In this document: positions 1-10,869 of the stretch, in pieces
How the letters are laid out: each line of letters begins with the position of its first letter
Numbering within the stretch: the stretch's first letter is position 1
NCBI RefSeq assembly: GCF_965363235.1
Contig: NC_134842.1
Coordinates: 32,240,958-32,304,957 of the forward strand
Length of the DNA stretch: 64,000 bases
Reading direction: 5' to 3'
DNA from: Mytilus galloprovincialis
Taxonomy: Eukaryota > Mollusca > Bivalvia > Mytilida > Mytilidae
Notes under the pieces: model-generated
The model's input: the letters and a program-made list of their open reading frames with translations, nothing else
Databases searched by the model: none
Told to the model about the DNA's origin: nothing
Made by a program: the position numbers and the translations under genes

Positions 1-79
1 GAATTTCTCTTTTTTTTTTTGTTTGCACATTTTATACAGTTTTAAATGAATAGATGATAGAAAACTGTATCATGATCTG

Positions 80-960
80 TCTTCGAAGCTCACCTGGTCC
101 AAAGGGACAACTGAACTTTTCTCGGCCTTGGCTTCCATCGTCCGTCGTCGTTCGTTAACCTTAACAAAAATCTTATCTTTGAAACAGCTGGGACAAATTT
201 AACCAAACTTTGCCACATTGGGGTATATATAAAAAAAGAAGATGTGGTAGCTTGTTTCAAAATGTGTTTGAAGACCTTACAAGCCACCCAGCATGACAGA
301 CATGGCTAAAGATAGAATATATTATAAGTGTTTTGTCTGTAAACGTGAAAACTGCTTTAAAAAAGAGAAAAATCGGCAGTGGAAGATTGGTCATAATATT
401 GAAATCTACAGTTCATTTTCATCAAAAATATCAGACGACTTCTTATACGATTGATTGGTTGTTGGTTGCTTAATGTCCAGTGTCAAATATTTCATGCATG
501 TTCAGGACGAGTCTCTCTTATACCAGTTATTGCCCTTATATGTTAAAATCTACCAATTTTATCATTTTCGTCAATTATCTTGAAACTGATTTTAGGTAGA
601 TATTAAAAGAATAGCGAAAATGATCAGCAGAACAAGATCTATAAATAAGAATCCTAGTCGACACCTTGTTGAAGTTATTGTCCTTTAATGACGATTTTAG
701 CTTGGTTTTTTCTCTCTCTTAAATTATGTTAAAAACTATGATAGATATATTAATTCTGTCAACAGTAAAAGTGTTAAGCAATACAAGATGTACACGAAAT
801 TAATTAGCAAGTCAGAAATCTTCAGTTGAAGTTATTTCCCCTTAAATACGATCGTTCCCAATAGGTTGCATTTTTCTCTATTATCTTGAAAACAACAATA
901 GATAGATAGTATTGTTTGACACTTAATAGAGTTGTTCCCCTTTGATGACGATTTTTTTTT
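80..960. repeat. Dispersed repeat R6 (left copy)
   Basis: This stretch holds a degenerate copy of a repeat that recurs at 37490-37830 and 38340-38680. Shared pieces include the phrase around 'gttattgtcctttaatgacg' (near 673) and a segment on unpaired glucose-like text 'caaactttgccacattgggg' (near 203) that has a diverged partner near 37600. No convincing open frame runs through it. The similarity was judged by eye, so borders are approximate and strand is not assigned. It lies just upstream of the decayed first exon of the first TLR copy. Confidence 0.4.
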
Positions 961-1148
961 TCAAATTAAGTGGATATCGTCGAAGATTCAGGTAAGCGAC
1001 TGGTGACTCTTACAAGTATGAATCTCTAGTTCAAATACATTATAATTCAGGAAGTTATTTCGTGCTTTAACATTAAATTTCCTCCTCTCAGTTATTATAT
1101 GTTTAAAACTATAACCAGATGTTAAAAGGTTGACTATAGACTGTAAAA

Positions 1149-1200
1149 TATCCTTAGTCTCAAGTTTTTCCGACACTTTATCAATGTATACTGCTAGTAT
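1149..1200 (+). pseudogene. Decayed signal-peptide exon of TLR pseudogene 1
   Basis: The last part of this segment closely matches the 52-nt first exon of the second TLR copy (17356-17407): both share 'caatgtatactgctag' directly before a GTGAG splice donor (here GT at 1201). By alignment with that exon the ATG is gone, one base is missing near 1180, and the resulting frame contains a TAG at 1155-1157. The 50 bases upstream are also alignable with those upstream of exon 1 of copy 2. The donor site survives but the exon can no longer start translation. Confidence 0.6.
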
Positions 1201-1228
1201 GTGAGTATTCTTATTTAATATCATCAAT

Positions 1229-1339
1229 CAGGAAATAGTCCTATTATTGCTAACATGTCTGTGCGGATCAGATTTTGATATGACTTTCAGGAAATAGTGC
1301 TATTATTTTTAACATGTCTGTGCGGGTCAGATTTTGATT
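1229..1339. repeat. Two-copy tandem repeat, period about 59 bp
   Basis: Two adjacent near-identical units begin 'caggaaatagtcctatta' (1229) and 'caggaaatagtgctatta' (1288), and each ends in a 'cagattttgat' phrase. It lies in the intron of TLR pseudogene 1, just after the donor site. Confidence 0.85.
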
Positions 1340-3134
1340 TGATGTTGAATATTTTGATTCCCTTTAATTTGTTTAATTTAAATTTCACCTGCTTAATTGA
1401 CCTTTTATACCTTTGCTTGAACCAAAAAAGCGTTTGAAACCATCAGATAGGGAAAATTGACTGATTTTTTTCTTGTGCATTCTGTCGTGATGTGTTCCAT
1501 TCATTATTAATTTGTTGATTGATGGTGTTTAACTTTGTGGACTGTCTGCCATATCGTGGCCATTTTGGCAGTTTTCGGTAGAATCCGCTACTCTCCTTGT
1601 TAGATACGGTTGTGGAATCGGCCGAGTTAGGACGAATGTAATCGTGGCGTCTTATATGTATTAGTGGAGGAATTCGGAAAACGAATGAGTTTTTAAAATT
1701 GTCAGAATTGTTTTTTTCTATCTTTTGCCATTTTCAAGACTCCAACACAAAAATCTGTTTTTGTATTGTTATAAAATTCCTTGCTTTGAGAAGATATTAA
1801 TTAGGTTTTCGTTCAAATAATGTGATATTAAAAATAGGGGTTTACTTTATTTATTTTTGCTGTGTGAATCATTTCAGTTTGTACCACTTTAAAAATTTAG
1901 ATTAACGACTCCCCACATGAAAAGATTTTAATTGTCAAACATACGTGTGTTATGTTAAATGTTCTTAAAATAGTGTAATTGAGGTTTGTTTTGTAATATC
2001 AAATGAAAAATAATTATTGAAATTCAAGTCTTATTTTGCAACAATGCCATGAGCATTTGTTGAGAATTATTCTATCAATTTAGATAAGAATTGTCGAATA
2101 AAACATTAGTTGATATGCTCTTTTGTCTATTCATATTGTATATTTAAATATTAACCTAGATACTTTTTAATTTTCAAAATTAATAATAAAAATTAAAATT
2201 GTTTAATTATCAATTCCTGTTATTGGAGTTTATTTTATCTTCTGGGAAGTCAAAATATATTTAATATTGTATGGTTCTTAATTTGAACTGTAATAAAAAA
2301 AAATCCAAAACAAAATCATAAAACAAATTGAAAAATGTTTTATTTCAAATATTTATAAGTTAAATTGATTAATTATTCGTAATTTACTGAGACACAAATG
2401 CATTACTAATTGAAAAGTAAGCCAAATTAAGAGTGAAAGAAAGACAAATTATCGATAAAATATAAAATAAAATACGGGAAGATAGATCTTTTATGTTTGA
2501 ATTGTGCTCTAAGTAGTAAAAAGTGTTCTTGCTTCAAAACAAATTATTTGAACTCATTACACATTTGAATATAAAAGTTACAGTGATCTTCTCTTACATA
2601 GCAAATATTATCCTGAATTAAGGAAGTTCTTTGCTGAGTTTCAAAATGAATAGCTTTTCATAAAACTAGTATATATTGATAGGAGATTATTTAAGGAATC
2701 AAAAAAGCAAACGAATATATGGAGGTCAAGGTGCATGTTTTCGAGATATTAGCCATTGAAGTTTTGGCGGGAAAACGTCTCTCTTGATTTTTCATAGCTT
2801 TATCATTTACAAGTTAAAGTTCTCAAACACTGTTAAAATACAAATAATTTTTTTTTAGACTTTTACAAATGGCTTATAATTTTATAGGCAAAAGACATAT
2901 AAAAAGAAAAATGGGAGTCAATTGGCAAATTTTCTTAAGGCATTGAATTGGATAAAACCAGAGTATTCCGAAAATCTGACAAAAATTCCAAAACATGACA
3001 AGCGAACATCCTTAAACAAAATATATTCTGTATTTGAAAATAACATTTTCTCAAAATTAGCATATTTCACTTCACATTTAACGATCATTTTTCTGAAATA
3101 CTACAATCAAAATGGTTGGAGAGCTAAAATCTGC
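1340..3134. other. Intron of TLR pseudogene 1, no gene seen
   Basis: This is AT-rich sequence between the decayed exon 1 and exon 2. A weak SINE-like stretch near 1500-1680 shares the phrase 'gatggtgtttaa' with the SINE-like copies at 43340 and 52860. I see no coding exon or RNA gene. Confidence 0.5.
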
Positions 3135-3400
3135 ATAATGTCTTTATTTGTTAGTGCCACATGTGGAGCAGGATCTGCTAACTCTTCCGGAGCACATGCG
3201 ATCACCCCCAGTTTTGGTTGGGTTCGTGTTTCTTAGTCTTTGGTTTTCTTAGTTGTGTCTTATGTACTATTATTTGTCAATTTGTGTTTTTTTAATTTTT
3301 TAGCCACGGCGTTATTAGTTTATTTTCGAACTATGGGTTTGACTGTCCCTCTTGTATCTTTTGCTCGTCTTTTTTAAACAGATAAAATGCAAATATGAGA
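3135..3400 (-). repeat. Dispersed repeat R2, reverse copy
   Basis: This copy reads 'ccacatgtggagcaggatct' on the plus strand, then a spaced set of phrases ending 'gtttgactgtccctcttgta'. The same set recurs, in either orientation, at 25320, 31240, 34830, 36465 and 54050. A short open frame over its left end is a by-product of the repeat. Confidence 0.75.
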
Positions 3401-3555
3401 TAAAAAGTCGATAAACATTTTAATTATGTAATGATGGTTTGAAAAACTAATTTATTTTTAGAACGTTAAAGAAATACTCCATCGAACACAATATCTGCTT
3501 TTGTAAAGATCCAACTATACTTTATGATCATATTAATTTTTCATTACTTCTGCAG

Positions 3556-5920
3556 GTTTGATGAAGGCTACATACAGTACAATAAATGATCAGAATGCCA
3601 ACTTAATAAATTCTGCCAGCAAAAAATTGACATCAATGTCTGATTTCGTTCCAAATTCTACCACATATCTACTTCTGGGTTAGACCTGTCTAATAATTTA
3701 CTTAGGGTGATTGAACGGGGAGCATTCGGTGGACTAGTCGATCTTACTTATCTCAACCTTAAAACTAACAAATTAACTTCAAATTCTCTGCATACGAACA
3801 TCTTTCAAGATTTGATCTCGCTTCAATATTTAGCAATAGATAATAACCTTTTCCACGACGGATATACATTTTTGCAGGCAGAAATATTTAGAGTAAGATC
3901 ATTGGATACACTTGGAATTGATTTTCGCGGACGAGACCAAATAGATAAATGCTTTTGTAATTTATCAAAATTACAAGAACTTCAAATTTGGGGAATGACA
4001 GGACAAACGTATTCAGATAATACATTTCACAACCTAAAGTGTCTTGAAATAGAAACATTGTCACTTGATTCGGTAATTTCTCTAGCACCAGATACGTTTA
4101 TTTCTTTGACAATGTTAAAGACAATTAGGATAAAGATTATGAAAAGGTTAGCTACGTACGACATCATTAGCAGTATATTTAGCGCGTTTAAGGTTTTCAA
4201 AGGTAAAAATATGACAGAAATAAGTATCACTAATAATCCACATAGAAACGGGTTTCTGTTGGGTCATAAGCATTTTACAGTACTTCAAAAAATATGTCTA
4301 CGGAAGTTAAATTTGATGGGCGATAGTATACTTGGCATACAGTTTAAACCTTTTTTAAGATATGGACACGAGGAAAATTGTTTGGAGGAATTAAACATTA
4401 ATTTAATGTTCGACAACAGAGATAGTTATGTTTTTGCATTTTGTGCGTTTGAACATTTGAAAATAATCAGAATTCCACATGTGATAGTTAGAGACTCAAG
4501 AGTTAGAGGCAAACGCTCAACTGAAAATGACGTATCGTACACGTTTTGTCTTCCAGAAACTTTAGAACAACTGGACTTCCATACGAACGTTAAATCATAT
4601 AACAGGAGGAGAATTGCAAATTTAACTATTTTGAATGGGTCAAATTTAAAAGTTGTAAATTTAGCTAACGTTACATTCCGAGATTGCGATGGTACGATTA
4701 ACGGCGCTGAAAATTTGGAGTATTTTGATATGTCAGGATTTAACTGCAATGTTTTGGGTGTTAATCTTCTTTCGCATTTTCCTAAACTGATTACTCTCAT
4801 TGCACAAGATGCTTATCTTGGAATTGGTTTGAATTGCCTTCAAAATGCCTCAAAATTTCTAATGATGAATTTAGATCTGCAACACATTGACCTGGTGAAA
4901 AATAACTTAAAATATCTACCAGATGGATTTTTTCTTCATCCTTTTAGACATCAGCTATCTATCATATTAGATAGAAATAACTTCCAATCGCTACCGAACT
5001 TTCCATCGGAACCCAACTTTATAAAACTTATCAGTCTGAAATACAACAGATTTTCGTGTTTAAGCGAAGACGAAATGGCTACACTTAACATTATAAATCC
5101 TTCAAGTATATTTCTTCGTGGAAATCCGATTGAATGCTCTTGCAATACACTCCGTTTTCTGAAATGGGTACACCATTCAGGTTTTATAAGTGATATTGAT
5201 GAAATTGAATGCGTCAGCCAAAATGGGACTCTTGTAATATTGTCTCAATTCTTGGGAAATCTTAAAACATTTGAAATCAGTTGCCAATCGAAGCTATGGA
5301 TAACATTGGCTAGTTGCATTAGTGCCTTCACCATTTTGGCTTTAATCTTTGGAATAGTTTACTATCGCTACAGATTTGCATTTGAGTATTTCTTTTTAAG
5401 AATGAAGATGAAGCTTAGGCATTACCAGCCACTGTCGGAAGAGTTTATCCATGATGCGTTTATTTCATACAGTCATAAAGACATGACATGGGTCAAAATT
5501 CTCTACGACAAATTGCACTCAAAAGGTTTCAGCCTCTGTTTATATCACAAGGATTTTAAAGTAGGGAAGCCTATTGCCGATTGCATCGTAGAAGCAATAA
5601 ATTCAAGCAGAAAGATCGTATTTGTTATCACTGAGGATTTCCTGCAGAGTAGCTGGGGAACGTATGAAATAGAAATGACAAGAATGCATGCTTTTAGAGA
5701 GGGTCGTGAATCGATGGTAGTTGTTATACTGAAAGATGACATTAAAAAATACAAACTTCCAAAGGCCTTGAAAGAAATCTGGTATAAAATAGTCTGTATT
5801 GTGTGGCCAACTGATCCGGAGGTCCCGTATAACTCTGAGGAAATCTTCTATGAAAAACTATGTATAGCATTATCTGACAGTTGCAGTAGAATAAATGATA
5901 ATAATATTCAAATGAGATAG
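3556..5920 (+). pseudogene. Toll-like receptor pseudogene 1 (large exon)
   Basis: This large exon follows an acceptor (AG at 3554-3555). It reads in one frame to a TAG at 3681 and then continues one frame over to the stop at 5918-5920. Alignment with the intact copy (45560-47964) shows a deletion of about 61 bp near 3680, which removes roughly twenty residues of the first LRR and shifts the frame. Two cysteines present in the N-terminal cap of the intact copy are replaced here. Downstream about 745 codons stay open: LRRs, an LRR C-terminal cap (ECSCNTL), a transmembrane helix near 5300-5380, and a TIR domain (HDAFISYS; KDFKVG in the BB loop; GTYEIEM; WYKIVCIVWP). With no ATG in exon 1 and a broken N-terminus, a secreted receptor cannot be made. 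A truncated product from an internal start cannot be excluded. Confidence 0.85.
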
Positions 5921-5954
5921 TTTAACATCAAACGTGTGCAAAATTCAAATGAAT

Positions 5955-6160
5955 GACATAAGACAGTAAATAAAGGCAACCATTGTATACCGCTGTTCAA
6001 TAGCTATAATTCGATTAAACAAAAACAAATCCAGATAACAAACTTTATCATTTCTATTATGGACTTGGCTCATTGTTGAAGGTCGTACGGCGAACTTTAG
6101 TCATTTGGTCTCTCTTGTGGAGAGTTGTCTCATTAACAATCATACCACATCTTCTATTTT
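5955..6160. repeat. R4 fragment followed by R1 reverse copy
   Basis: The left part (about 5965-6030) carries 'gtataccgctgttcaa', the signature of repeat R4, also found at 9255 and 58015. The right part (6065-6160) carries 'gagagttgtctcatt' and 'cataccacatcttc', the reverse complement of R1, whose forward copies are at 13385, 24235, 42010, 49020 and 51490. Confidence 0.65.
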
Positions 6161-7579
6161 TATATTAAACCGAGGTAAACACTTTATAAAGAAAACAACG
6201 GAGCGACAGAACAACTTTATAAAACCGTTATGCATAGACGTTAACGAGAATCGTGCGAAGATATTATCTTATGTTCTAATTATGAAAATGATCAGCCACA
6301 TATCATTAGGCTTTAATTGATTGATTTTTTTGGGGTAAAAATGAATTGTTTGATTTCAAATTCTGTCTAGCGGAAAGTGAAACTTAATAATGTAAATAGC
6401 TCGTTTCAATTCGAAATTATATTGGGAACGGGGATTATAAAACTACATTTAGTTTTTTAAGACGTTTAAAACAGCTGATTGACGCGAGTAAAATTATTAT
6501 CCCACTAATTTAAAATAGATTGTATTTCAATTTACAAGTTTGATATATAAAGTTATGAACAAAAAATCACTACCTTTATTTTTTAGAGTTTCTTGAAAAT
6601 CTTTTGAAGATAAGAAGTTGTGAAATGTCATGAGTGAAACAAATGTCTATGTGTCCATAACGAAATAAAAATTCATTTATTCGCTTTTATATATATTTGA
6701 GAATTTATTTTTAACATATTTCGTCTTCTTTCTTAACAGTAGCAAATGCCCTTTTAATAGAAAAAAAGTAAACATGCAGAATCAGTGTAAGATCAGTGAA
6801 ATATCATACAATAAGTGGGCATATTTTCGTTTATTGAAACTTGGTCTATACTTTGGAATACAATTTGATTTGCGAGAAGCGAGAAGTCATCTCAAAATAT
6901 CTATATAAAAAAACCCACACAATTGAAATACATGATCAAGTCAAAAATAAAATAAAAGGATTAGTTGTAAATAAATCTTTGTCACGAGACACAAATGCAT
7001 CGTATATGGTCACAGATTTTAATCGACACAACGTCCCTATAACTTTGTATTTGTTTTATCCTCAAGTGTGTTTCTCTATTTGCTACAATTCCTCAGCATA
7101 TTCTAGGGTTTGTCTTGTATGATATGTTAATACTGGATGCCTATTTTCTGATGTATTTTGTCGTACTTACCATAAAATACCCTGTCTGCGTTCGATATAG
7201 AAACTTGAGTGTGAATAATAGTGTATGTTTCCTAAATCAATCTTTTCTTGTTCTTCTGTTTGCGATCAATAGATTTCAGTTGAATTTCTTCGACTGCCCG
7301 TACTGCAAACGTAAGGTTTTGTTATTCACTTTGTAAGTTTTCCTAATCACTCAAACAAGACAAATAAATAGGACGATTGATTATACGGTTCTTGAAATAG
7401 ATATACATGCATGTATTTTATCTTTGATAGTGGAAACACGTACATCAACTATTTCAGAAAGTATGTAAGACACGTATGGTGGAAACCAAAAACAAGAATG
7501 CGTCCATAGTACACGGATGCCCCATTCGCACTATTATTCTATGATCAGTGGACTGTGAAATTAAAGTCTTACTTAACAT
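6161..7579. other. Intergenic, no gene seen
   Basis: AT-rich sequence. Open frames at 6105-6320, 6841-7122 and 7115-7336 are short, low in complexity, have no recognised motif and no splice context, and I do not call them genes. Confidence 0.5.
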
Positions 7580-7885
7580 TTAAATTAGAAAGATCATATT
7601 ACAGGACACATGTGTGAAAATTGATTGGACTTCAACCTCATCAATAACTAACGGACACACAGCCTGAAACATAATGCCCTTAGGTGTGGCATAAAAAGAA
7701 GTATTGTGTGTCTCGCGGTAAAGCTTATGATTTTGCCTGAATAATCCATTAACATCAGCTACAATTTTAAGAAACGTTTCAAAAATTACACCATAAAAAG
7801 GAATATCGGTTGCCTGCAAAAACTTGCCAGAAGTCATGACTGTGTCAGCAAAAGGAATCACAGAGTTTTCGGTATGCGAAAACAA
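7580..7885 (-). pseudogene. Possible glycolipid-transfer-protein-like exon relic
   Basis: A 101-codon minus-strand open frame reads more like coding sequence than its surroundings. Its middle (KFLQATDIPFYGVI, then VADVNGLFRQNHKLYRE) resembles the start of the GLTP fold, where a 'FL.A....PFYD..G..F..V..DV.GNI..L...Y' pattern is usual. The expected GN(I/L) is degraded to GLF, and the rest of the family is absent from the flanks. This is a weak resemblance judged from memory. It may instead be a chance open frame. Confidence 0.2.
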
Positions 7886-9249
7886 CGTATTTTCGGGGAT
7901 GCTTTATATAGTCCTTTTTTACCAATTTCTCGACGATTTAATTTCGCGATTGTAAAATTTACCTGTTGCAGATAGATAATAAAAAAAATCCAATTTTACA
8001 CAATCACCACGATTTATGTTTGTATTATTTTTCTACACGCGAAAATTAGTTGGTTTACAGTATTTTGAATAACTATAAGCTATACCTAATACCGTTAATT
8101 GGGTTATTTTGGTTATAGTTTTATTTTGGTTTATTTGGTGCCTCCAATGAAAGTGCCAAAATTAAACACACGAAAATAAAGCAAACACTAAATACTGAAT
8201 CGACAAATTCGATTACCGGTACGACGATATCGTTATGTAATAGTTGGGGAAATATCTTATGTTATTATATCTTCCGTATATTTCCTATAGTTCTATACAA
8301 AACTAAATCTGAAAATAAATACCGACACTACATAATTTTTATGTAATTGTCAATTTTATGAAATTCTTAAGAAAACACAATATGAATTTGTATTGACATA
8401 TATATACCAGGCTACTGCTGATTGATCCTGATTAGACACCGTTGTTGGTAATTAGAATACAAAACTCATTGCAATCCTTTATCCTCTATTAATTAACATA
8501 TACTGCCAGACGCATAATAATATAAGGATTAAAATTTAAATCCTTGATCGATAATCATTAACATGTTGTTGCAATAGAGATAATTGTTAAAAATTATTTC
8601 AAATGATTTTTGTAAAAAATAAATAATGTTTTAAAAAACACGTTCTTTAAGCGTTCAACCCCAAGATACGGAATCATATGCAATTGCATTCGTATCCGAT
8701 TCCGTAATTTAGTTAACTTTGTGGTGTTTCTAGTTTGTTGTGGATGTCATTGATATTTTTTCAATAAACATAAACGGGTAAATAAGGGCAAATATGAATG
8801 AGCTTTCATACTTCTATTGTTCCAAAATTAAACACATCAATTGGACGAAGCACCAAAATGAAACATACCAAAATGAAACACATGCCTTTTGAGTGATAAC
8901 CGCCGAAATATCCCGACGCCACTATTTCCCAATTTACGATATGCACCTGACAACGATTCTACAAGCGTAGCAAACAATAACACCAAATTATAAAAAGAAC
9001 AAACTAATACACAAATACCGAGTTTTGAGTACTTGCATTTACAAGGCTCATTGATAGACTATGTAATAAATTGATAAAAGAAAGATGATAACTCTAGGCA
9101 TAACGTTTTTTGTGAGAACTTCCCGATTCGTAATTTTAACGGAAAGTAAACATAAGAGTAAGTATCGTTACAATTCAATATCGCCATGTTTAAAACTTTA
9201 GATGTATTGCAACACCTTAGCCATATTTAATATTGAATTACTAGTACAT
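7886..9249. other. Intergenic, no gene seen; nested palindrome at 8665-8706
   Basis: AT-rich sequence without coding signal. At 8667-8675 and 8698-8706 there are perfect 9-bp inverted arms (tacggaatc / gattccgta) around the self-complementary core 'atgcaattgcat' at 8678-8689. Phrases of the type 'ccaaaattaaacaca' occur at about 8156 and 8822. Confidence 0.5.
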
Positions 9250-10045
9250 CCGAGCTAAATAAAGGCAACAGTAGTATACCGCTGTTCAAACTCATAAATC
9301 CATGGACAAAAAACAAAATCGGGGTGACAAACTAAAACTGAGGGAAACGCATTAAACATGCTAAATATAAGAGGAGAACAACGACACAACACTATAATGT
9401 AACACACACAGAAACGGACAAAGCATCAGACAAAATCCCACGAGAATAACAAATATAACATCAAAACCAAATACATGAAATTGGGATAGACAAGTACCGT
9501 GACACGTCTTATCGCAATGTGAATTTACACTCAAAAATAAGAGAAAACAAACGACGCAACGTTAAATGTAACATACACAGAAACGAACTATAATATAACA
9601 ATGGCCATATTCCTGACTTGGTACAGGACATTTTTAAAGGAAAAAATGGTTGGTTGAACCTGGTTTTGTGGCATGCCAAACCTCCCTCTTTTATAGCCAT
9701 GTGAAATATAACATTACAATGACAACTCAACACCACAGGACTACAATATAAATAAATTGGAGAACACAATTGACAAAGAAACACACGAACAACAGCCAAC
9801 AAAAGGCAACAAGTTCAAAATTTTTAATACGCCAGAAGTGCATTTTGTCTACACAAGATCTAATAGTGACGCCCAGATACAAAAGTTTGAAAGCCGAAAC
9901 AAGCACAAAGTCGAACAGCATCGAGGACCAAAAGATCAAAAAAGTTGTGCCAAAAACGGCCAGGGTTTTCTGTTAGTTACCAGAACATCCCTATTATTTA
10001 GAATAATTTATACTTTTGCAAACAGTAAATTTATAAAATTACTAT
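9250..10045 (+). repeat. Composite repeat: R4 (9250-9780) plus R3 (9780-10045)
   Basis: R4 begins with 'agtataccgctgttcaaact' and includes 'gggatagacaagtaccgt', a phrase repeated at 10770-10790 in the same orientation. It passes into R3, with 'gtctacacaagatctaatag' and later 'aaagttgtgccaaaaacggc'. Other R3 copies are at 21915, 39490 (reversed), 49700, 53180 and 62440. Several overlapping open frames here have no family signature and are repeat-derived. Confidence 0.7.
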
Positions 10046-10174
10046 ACAAAAGATGTACATGATAAAACTGAAGTATTAACTAATTACAGGAAACAACTGA
10101 AATACATTACATAACTAGACATTTGCAACACAAAATGTAGACACATCCGAATAAGTTTTAACCTCAACGCCAAG

Positions 10175-10265
10175 TGACGTCATATTTGAAATTGTAAAAA
10201 ATGACAAAAAAATGACATCATTTGAATTTGTAAAACAGATCATCAAAAAATGAAAAATGACGTCA
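10175..10265. repeat. Three spaced direct repeats carrying TGACGTCA-like palindromes
   Basis: TGACGTCA at 10175-10182, TGACATCA at 10213-10220 and TGACGTCA at 10258-10265 are each followed by a similar 'tttgaa'-containing stretch. The palindrome matches the CRE/ATF site consensus, but here it lies inside repeat-rich DNA with no nearby gene start. Confidence 0.6.
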
Positions 10266-10522
10266 CATTTGAATGAATAAGATAGAATTAGGATTGATTT
10301 AAGATTATATTTGAACTAAATACTGATATTGCATTTAATAACAATGCACATTTCAATACTTAGTTATAGCAAACTAAGGTAGCAATTAACTATATTATAA
10401 AGTTATGTCCGGTTTGTTTTGAATCTAACTTCAAACGTAAAATATCGTACTGATTACGTTGAATAAAATCAAATCTAATAAATGAATGCGGTGATTAATT
10501 TTCTTTACCATAACACGTAAAC

Positions 10523-10640
10523 AGGGGTCGAAATTAGCGCTAGTCCGGTGGTCCGGGACTAGTACAATTTGCGTCGGACCAGTAGATTTTGTCAGCTGGT
10601 GGTCCGGCGGACCAGTAGAAATTTGTCGATAGAAATCACT
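10523..10640. repeat. GC-rich dispersed-repeat fragment with internal repeats
   Basis: Starts 'ggggtcgaaattagcgctag' and contains three 'gtccggtggtccgg'-like or 'cggaccagtaga' units. Its base composition is clearly different from the surrounding AT-rich DNA. I recognise the style from marine invertebrate repeats but cannot name a family. Confidence 0.45.
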
Positions 10641-10689
10641 GATTGCATCTCCGTTTACAAAACAATTTACCCTTTGACATCAATATAAT

Positions 10690-10850
10690 AGAAAAGACGT
10701 CAACACATTTGACAAAATCTGATAAGAATTACAAATATAACATTAAACATTTAAACTAAATACATGAATTTGGGATAGACAAGTACCGTAACACATCTTA
10801 TAGTAATGCGAATTCACACTCAGCAAAACAGTCACAATCGGGAATAAGTC
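10690..10850 (+). repeat. R4 copy next to the Penelope-like element
   Basis: Direct repeat of part of the 9250 copy ('acaaatataaca', 'gggatagacaagtaccgt', 'gaattcacactca'). It abuts the 3' end of the minus-strand reverse transcriptase, so R4 may be part of that element's terminal sequence. Confidence 0.55.
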
Positions 10851-10869
10851 ACGTTTGGTAATTAAAAGA

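Noticed and set aside
2922..3236. 104-codon open frame before pseudogene 1
   Set aside because: Its second half is the reverse copy of repeat R2 and its first half has no recognisable feature.
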